DNA of 64,000 nucleotides from Micrococcus endophyticus (GTDB taxonomy: Bacteria; Actinomycetota; Actinomycetes; Actinomycetales; Micrococcaceae). A program made the translations under genes and the position numbers. Shown here one piece after another: positions 59,367-64,000 of this stretch. Numbering within the stretch: position 1 is the first letter of the stretch; every line of letters starts with the position of its first letter. The notes below the pieces were generated by a model. That model searched no databases, was not told the DNA's origin, and saw only the letters and a list, made by a program, of their open reading frames with translations. Where the stretch lies: NCBI RefSeq assembly GCF_014205115.1, contig NZ_JACHMW010000001.1, forward strand, positions 2,604,001 through 2,668,000. Direction: 5' to 3'.

Positions 59367-60059
59367 ATGCGCAGCGCCGTCGACGCCGCCCCGCACGCCT
59401 CCGGGCGCCCCCATCCGGCTCCGGGCCGCGTGGTCCGCGGCCCCGCCCGCCTCGCCCGGGGCGTGGCCGGCGCCCTGGCCATGACCGTGCTGGCCGCCCT
59501 CTTCCACGCCGCCGCCGTGCCCGGCGTCGGCCTGCCGGACGTCCGCGTCGCCGCGTTCGCCGCCGTGCTCGCCGCCCCGGTGTGCACCGCGCTCGCCGGC
59601 CGCGCGCTCTCGCTGTGGCGCACCGCCGCCGCGGTCGGCGTCGCCCAGGGACTGTTCCACGTGCTCTACGGGATCGCCGCCGGTGGCCACGCCGTGACCC
59701 CCGCCGCCGGTGTCGACCCGGCCCACCTCCACCACGCGGCCGCCGCGGCGGGACCCCTCGTCTCCGTGAGCGCCGGGCCGGCCGCCGGACACGTCCACGC
59801 CGCCGACCCGCTGATGCTCGCCGCCCACGCGGCCGCGGCGGTGCTCACCGTGCTGGTGCTGCGCCGCGGCGAGGCCCTCGTGCTCGCCGTCGCCGAGCGC
59901 GTGCTCCAGGCCGTGCTCCCGCGCGCCGCCTCCGCCGGTCCGCTCCCGCTTCCGTCCCCCGCGCGCGTCCCGGCGCTGCCGGCGCCGCGGCCGACGGAGT
60001 CCCTCGTCCTGCTGGGCACCCCCGGGCGGCGCGGACCGCCCTTCGCCCTCGCGGCCTGA
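59367..60059 (+). CDS. Membrane protein of the copper cluster, His-rich loop
   Basis: A 230-residue protein with about four to five membrane segments (about 33-52, 58-80, 85-105, 148-168). An extracytoplasmic-looking loop is rich in His (AHLHHAAAAAG...GHVHAAD, about 112-146), suitable for metal binding. The C-terminal 40 residues are Pro/Arg-rich. No family is recognised. Strong GAGAGGAG precedes the ATG. Its place just upstream of copC-PCuAC-DyP-copD suggests a role in copper handling. Confidence 0.65.
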   Translation: MRSAVDAAPHASGRPHPAPGRVVRGPARLARGVAGALAMTVLAALFHAAAVPGVGLPDVRVAAFAAVLAAPVCTALAGRALSLWRTAAAVGVAQGLFHVLYGIAAGGHAVTPAAGVDPAHLHHAAAAAGPLVSVSAGPAAGHVHAADPLMLAAHAAAAVLTVLVLRRGEALVLAVAERVLQAVLPRAASAGPLPLPSPARVPALPAPRPTESLVLLGTPGRRGPPFALAA

Positions 60060-60165
60060 CGACGCCGGCCCCCGGCGTCCTCGAGGCCCGACCGCGCCCG
60101 ACGACCCTTCGGCACGGTCCGCCCGCGGCGTCCGCCGCGGACCCGAGCGGACCGGTGAGGACACC

Positions 60166-60873
60166 ATGCATCACCCCCACGAGACCGCACGCCCGCGCCG
60201 GGGAGCCGGCCGCGCCGCCCGCACGGCGGCCGGCCTGGCCCTGATCCCGGCGCTCGCCCTGGCCGGGGCCGCCCCCGCCGCCGCCCACGACGAGCTCGTC
60301 CGCACATCCCCGGGCGTCGACGAGACCGTCGGCACCGCGCCCGAGCGGGTCGCCCTGACCTTCAGCGGCGACCTGATCGACGGCGAAGGCATCCAGAACC
60401 TGCTCCAGGTGAGGGACGCGGCCGGCAACCAGTGGCAGGCCGAGCCCGGGACCGTGGACGGTCCCGGCTTCTCCGCGCCGCTGTGCGAGGGGCTGCCCAA
60501 CGGCGACTACCGCGTCGCCTACCGGGTGGTCTATTCGGACGGGCACTCCGAGGAGCGCGCTTTCGGGTTCGCCGTGGACGACCCCGCCGCCCCCGCCGAG
60601 GGCACCGCCCCGGACGGCTGCGGCGTGGCCGCGGCCCCCGCCGCCTCCGACGTCTCGACCCCGGCCCCCGCCGGGTCCGGCGCCGGGACCGGGGAGGCGT
60701 CCGAGGCCCCCGCCGAGCAGGGCTCCGCCGAGGCGGGCGAGTCCGCCGAGGCGGGCGCGCTGCCCGCGTGGGTGTGGGCCGTCGGCGTCGCCGGGCTGCT
60801 CGTGCTCGTGGCGGCGCTGATCCTCATGGGCCGTCGGGCCCGCGCGCTCGGCCACCTCGACGACGGTCGCTGA
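60166..60873 (+). CDS. copC: CopC-type copper resistance protein, membrane-anchored
   Basis: A 235-residue exported protein. A signal peptide ends AAPAAA at residue 40, so the mature chain begins with His41 (HDELVRTSPG), the N-terminal histidine that binds Cu(II) in CopC. The CopC beta-domain spans about 41-145 and includes YRVVYSDGHSEERAFGF. A Pro/Ala/Glu-rich linker and a C-terminal membrane helix (about 196-218) anchor it outside the membrane. It passes copper to the CopD-type protein encoded downstream. Confidence 0.92.
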   Translation: MHHPHETARPRRGAGRAARTAAGLALIPALALAGAAPAAAHDELVRTSPGVDETVGTAPERVALTFSGDLIDGEGIQNLLQVRDAAGNQWQAEPGTVDGPGFSAPLCEGLPNGDYRVAYRVVYSDGHSEERAFGFAVDDPAAPAEGTAPDGCGVAAAPAASDVSTPAPAGSGAGTGEASEAPAEQGSAEAGESAEAGALPAWVWAVGVAGLLVLVAALILMGRRARALGHLDDGR

Positions 60874-60980
60874 CCAGACCCCTCCGGCCGGCCCCACGAG
60901 GCCAGGCCCTCCCTCGCGCGCCCGCAGGCTCCGCCCCGGAGCCCGGCCACGCCCCGCACTCCTGAAGGAAGCGAACAGCC

Positions 60981-61589
60981 ATGACCACCCCCCGTTCCGC
61001 CCGCCGCCTGTCCGCCGCCGCCGTGGTGGCCGCCGCCGCCCTCGGCCTGACCGCCTGCGCCGGCGGCGCGGACGACGCCGCGTCGTCGTCCTCGAGCGCC
61101 CCGGCCGCCGCGACGACCACCCCGGCCGCCGCGTCATCGTCCGCCCCCGCCGAGGGGAAGGGCGCGCCCCTGACCGTCTCCGACCCGTGGACCAAGGCCA
61201 CCGAGGACGGCATGACCGGCTCCTTCGGCCTCCTGGAGAACTCCTCCGACGAGGACCTGCACGTGGTCGGCGTGAGCGCCGAGGTGGGCGCGAAGGCCGA
61301 GCTGCACGTGATGGTCGCCGACGAGGACGGCCAGATGGTGATGCAGCAGTCCCCGGACGGCTTCACGGTGCCCGCCGGCGCGTCCTTCGAGCTGGCCCCC
61401 GGCGGCGCCCACGTGATGCTGATGGGCCTGACCGAGCCGATCGAGCCCGGCGAGGAGGTCGCCTACGAGCTCGAGCTGGAGGACGGCTCCACCATGGAGG
61501 TCGTCTCCGTGGCCCGCCCGTTCGCCGGCGCCAACGAGTCCTACCACGGCGGCGGGGCGGAGGAGTCGGACGAGCATGCCGACCACTGA
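60981..61589 (+). CDS. PCuAC-type copper chaperone lipoprotein
   Basis: A 202-residue lipoprotein. The lipobox is LTAC (C26), followed by a Ser/Ala/Thr linker to about residue 60. The PCuAC domain carries the Cu(I) ligands in LHVMVADEDGQMVM (H109, M111, M119/M121) and AHVMLMGL (H144, M146), the H-M-...-HxM pattern. This chaperone family loads copper into cytochrome oxidase and other exported enzymes. A His/Asp/Glu tail may add metal sites. It overlaps the start of the DyP peroxidase gene by 14 nt. Confidence 0.92.
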   Translation: MTTPRSARRLSAAAVVAAAALGLTACAGGADDAASSSSSAPAAATTTPAAASSSAPAEGKGAPLTVSDPWTKATEDGMTGSFGLLENSSDEDLHVVGVSAEVGAKAELHVMVADEDGQMVMQQSPDGFTVPAGASFELAPGGAHVMLMGLTEPIEPGEEVAYELELEDGSTMEVVSVARPFAGANESYHGGGAEESDEHADH

Positions 61590-63003
61590 CCCCGCCGAGC
61601 ACCCGGACGACCCCCGCGGGGAGGACGCCCGCCCGGCGTCCCCCCGCGCGGAGGACGCCCGCCCGGCCGGGCCCTCCCGCCGCGGCCTGCTCTTCGGGGC
61701 GGGCGCGGTGGGCGGCGGCCTGCTGGGCACCGCGCTCGGCTACGGCGCCGGTCACGCCTCGGCCGCCCCGGACGCGCCCGCCGCGTCGGGGGCGGCCGGG
61801 GCGGGGGCCTCGCCCTCCGAGGTCATGGGCGACACCGGCATCGAGGGCGAGGTCGGCCGGGCCGGCTGGGCCGAGCCCGGCGGCCAGTCCGCCCGGGTGG
61901 CCGTCAGCTCGCCCGTGGGCACGGACACCGTGCCGTTCCACGGGCCCCGCCAGGCCGGCGTCGACACCCCGGCCCAGGCCCACGCGGTGTTCCTCGCCTT
62001 CGACCTGCTCCCGGACACGGACCGGCTGGGGATCGAGCGGATGCTGCGCCTGCTCACCGACGACGCCGCACGCCTCACCCAGGGCCGGGCCACGATCGCG
62101 GACACCGAGCCCGAGCTCGCGGCGGCCCCCGCCCGGCTCACGGTGACGTTCGGCTTCGGCCCCGAGCTCCTGGCGCGCGTCGCCCCGGACCGGGCCCCGG
62201 CCTGGCTGCGGCCCCTGCCCGCCTTCCCGCAGGTCGACCGCCTGGACCCCGCGTTCGGCGACGGGGACCTGCTCCTGCAGATCTGCGGCGACGACCGCAT
62301 GTCCGTGGCGCACGCGCGGCGCATGCTCATCAAGGCGGCGCGCCCGTTCACCGCGGAGCGCTGGGCGCAGGAGGGCTTCCGGGCCTCCCGAGGCGCCCAC
62401 CCCACCGGCACCACCATGCGCAACCTCTTCGGGCAGGTGGACGGCACCGCGAACCCGGCCGCGCAGACCCCGCACCTGGACCGCGTGGTGTGGGGCGTCG
62501 GGGCCGAGCAGGTGGGGATCACCCCGTGGATCCAGGACGGCACGTCCCTGGTGGTCCGGCGCATCGAGATGCTCCTGGACACGTGGGACGAGCTGGACCG
62601 CCCCGGCAAGGAGCGGGTGATCGGCCGGACCCTGGGCACCGGGGCGCCGCTCACCGGCGAGCAGGAGCACGACGAGCCGGACTTCGCGGCGCTCGGCCCC
62701 GCCGGGTTCCCCGTGATCCCGGACATCTCCCACCTGCGGCGCGCCCGGATGGACGTGCCGGAGTACGGGATGCTGCGCCGCGGGTACAACTACGACGACC
62801 CGCGCGGGGCCATCGAGTCCGGCGCGGGGCTGATCTTCGCCGCCTACCAGGCGGACGTGGACCGGCAGTTCGTCCCGGTGCAGGAGCGGCTCGCCGAGTC
62901 CGACCACCTGAACCTGTGGACCGTGCCCGTGGGCTCGGCGGTCTTCGCGATCCCGCCGGGCTGCGCCGAGGGCGGCTTCGTGGGCGACGTCCTGTTCGCC
63001 TGA
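61576..63003 (+). CDS. Tat-exported DyP-type haem peroxidase
   Basis: A 475-residue DyP peroxidase. A twin-arginine signal (SRRGLLFGAG, R35-R36) follows a hydrophilic N-terminus. The distal GxxDG motif with the catalytic Asp is GQVDG (about 286-290), and the proximal haem ligand is His386 in DISHLRRA, with the following RRGYNYDD. Its overlap with the PCuAC gene indicates a coupled function. In Streptomyces, DyP peroxidases are encoded with copper chaperones and linked to copper-enzyme maturation; the same logic may apply here (inference). Confidence 0.92.
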   Translation: MPTTDPAEHPDDPRGEDARPASPRAEDARPAGPSRRGLLFGAGAVGGGLLGTALGYGAGHASAAPDAPAASGAAGAGASPSEVMGDTGIEGEVGRAGWAEPGGQSARVAVSSPVGTDTVPFHGPRQAGVDTPAQAHAVFLAFDLLPDTDRLGIERMLRLLTDDAARLTQGRATIADTEPELAAAPARLTVTFGFGPELLARVAPDRAPAWLRPLPAFPQVDRLDPAFGDGDLLLQICGDDRMSVAHARRMLIKAARPFTAERWAQEGFRASRGAHPTGTTMRNLFGQVDGTANPAAQTPHLDRVVWGVGAEQVGITPWIQDGTSLVVRRIEMLLDTWDELDRPGKERVIGRTLGTGAPLTGEQEHDEPDFAALGPAGFPVIPDISHLRRARMDVPEYGMLRRGYNYDDPRGAIESGAGLIFAAYQADVDRQFVPVQERLAESDHLNLWTVPVGSAVFAIPPGCAEGGFVGDVLFA

Positions 63004-63066
63004 GCCGCCCCCGGCACGCCCCGGCCGCGCACCCGGCCGCAGACCCGGCCGCAGACCCGGACGCAC

Positions 63067-63096
63067 GACGACGGCGGGACCCGCCCCGCCGTCGTC
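63067..63096. terminator. Hairpin between DyP peroxidase and CopD-type genes
   Basis: Perfect 12-bp stem GACGACGGCGGG/CCCGCCGTCGTC, 6-nt loop. It could attenuate read-through into the next gene. Just upstream (63035-63058) is a short tandem array of ACCCGGCCGCAG units. Confidence 0.55.
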
Positions 63097-63128
63097 GGGC
63101 GTCCGCCCCCTTTGAGAGGATGGACCCC

Positions 63129-64000
63129 ATGCCCTCCGTCACCGCCCCCGCCCGGGGCAGCCGCCCCGCCTCACCCGACGACGCCGCCCGCCCGGGCGCG
63201 TCCGGCCGGCCCGGGGTGCCCCGATGGATCTGGGTGCTCGTGGCCGCCGCGGGTGCCGGCGCCCTCGCCGTCGCCGCCTGGCTGACGGGCATCACGGCCG
63301 TGCGGGAGCTCTCCGACCCCGGCTGGATCACCCGCTGGGGCGTGCCCGCGGGGGAGCTGGTCTCCAACCTGGCCATGACCATGGCCATCGCGGCGATCAT
63401 CTTCGCCGCCGGCATCCTGCCCCCGCACGCGGCGGGCACGGAGCGCTGGCATCGCTCCGCCGCGCAGCGCCGCGCGGACGCGCAGGAGGGCCCGCTGCCC
63501 GAGCACCCCGCCTTCACCCGGACGCTGCGGGTGGCCGCGGTGAGCGCCGGCGTGTGGACGGTGGCCGCCCTGGCCGTGGGGATCCTGTCCTACTCGGACC
63601 TGGCCGGCATCCCCGTCACCGCGGCGGAGGGCTTCACGGCCGGGCTCGTGGCGTACGTGGCCGGGATCTCGGTCGGCCAGGCATGGTTCTGGGTGACCGT
63701 GATCGCCGCCGTGGTGACCACGCTCGTGATCGCCGTGCGCTCCCACAACGGGCTGTTCTGGACCGGCATCCTCGCGATGATCGGCCTCGTGCCGCTGGCC
63801 CTGATCGGCCACGCCGCGGGCGGCGACGACCACTACGGCGCCGTGAACTCGATCGGGCTGCACCTGCTCGGCGTCGTCGTGTGGGTGGGCGGGCTGCTCG
63901 TGCTCGTGGCCATCTCGGACACCCTCGTGGGCCCGGACGGCGCGCAGGGCCGGGCCCGCGCCCCGCGCGAGCAGGGCTCGACGCCCCTGCTGCACACCGC
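63129..64000 (+). CDS. CopD-type copper protein, possibly CopD/CtaG fusion (partial)
   Basis: An open frame of at least 290 codons that runs off the right edge. GAGAGGA lies 6 nt before the ATG at 63129. After a 30-residue polar start there are at least seven membrane segments: about 33-55, 75-97, 135-155, 163-185, 193-212, 217-237, 245-266. The motif HLLGVVVWVGGLLVLVAI has the His and Gly-Gly layout of CopD/YcnJ copper-transport proteins. Actinobacterial versions are often fused to a CtaG-like cytochrome oxidase assembly domain, which would lie beyond the window. Confidence 0.8.
   Translation, partial: MPSVTAPARGSRPASPDDAARPGASGRPGVPRWIWVLVAAAGAGALAVAAWLTGITAVRELSDPGWITRWGVPAGELVSNLAMTMAIAAIIFAAGILPPHAAGTERWHRSAAQRRADAQEGPLPEHPAFTRTLRVAAVSAGVWTVAALAVGILSYSDLAGIPVTAAEGFTAGLVAYVAGISVGQAWFWVTVIAAVVTTLVIAVRSHNGLFWTGILAMIGLVPLALIGHAAGGDDHYGAVNSIGLHLLGVVVWVGGLLVLVAISDTLVGPDGAQGRARAPREQGSTPLLHT

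Overview
The window is very GC-rich DNA with strong G/C bias at third codon positions, many GTG starts, tightly packed genes and numerous (T/C)AnnnT motifs about 6 nt upstream of start codons, which look like -10 elements of leaderless transcripts. Gene content (bifunctional PutA without a DNA-binding domain, a zinc-ligand-free L28-L33-S14 trio, a CopC/PCuAC/DyP peroxidase/CopD cluster, MmeI-like restriction enzyme, DUF1540, DUF6480 and DUF7218 proteins) fits an actinobacterium of the Micrococcaceae, probably Micrococcus or a close relative. That placement is inferred from gene content, not from an alignment.

Layout. 1-8.6 kb: a WcbI-like protein, an SQR-like flavoprotein, a Cys-rich DUF1540 protein, a DUF2470-like gene behind a DtxR-type iron box, and a GAF/PucR regulator divergent from an alcohol dehydrogenase plus permease pair. 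8.6-16.4 kb: an accessory block opening with insertion-sequence debris. It carries a GIY-YIG/RAMA nuclease, a single-chain MmeI-like (type IIL) restriction-modification enzyme, a 45-residue serine-recombinase stub starting inside the stop of that gene, and an 846-residue GmrSD-like (DUF262/DUF1524) protein that also carries a Cys-less alkyltransferase-like domain. Two small genes follow, one frameshifted. This is the most interesting block and looks like a defence island combining restriction with probable recognition of modified DNA.

16.5-28.7 kb: a pterin dehydratase/gamma-glutamylcyclotransferase fusion; a beta-oxidation-type set (enoyl-CoA hydratase, acyl-CoA dehydrogenase, acyl-CoA ligase, thiolase) with a 31-nt nested palindrome in front of the ligase; a MarR regulator; an alanine/glycine symporter; and an RNase HI-like protein. 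28.9-33.2 kb: a TPP-riboswitch-controlled thiamine-type ABC transporter (binding protein, fused permease, ATPase) followed by a TetR gene. 33.2-42.2 kb: an AI-2E family exporter, a degenerate agmatine deiminase relative, a thioesterase, PutA and a membrane-anchored FMN-dependent glutamate-synthase-like protein. 42.2-49.1 kb: palindromic and direct repeats, two consecutive MFS transporters (the second cut short by a TGA), a cold-shock protein, a flavin reductase gene behind a SAM-type riboswitch, a lipoprotein, an S4 protein and hisD, whose stop region is repeated in tandem.

49.2-57.6 kb: an MscS channel, a universal stress protein, an MBL hydrolase and a Xi-class GST whose start codons face each other 12 bp apart, a VIT-family transporter, small DUF proteins, an alcohol dehydrogenase, a biotinyl-domain remnant and a MarR gene. 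57.6-64 kb: rpmB-rpmG-rpsN, hup, and an extracytoplasmic copper cluster (membrane protein, CopC, PCuAC chaperone, Tat-exported DyP peroxidase, CopD-type protein) that runs off the right edge. No tRNA, rRNA, CRISPR array or complete insertion sequence was seen.
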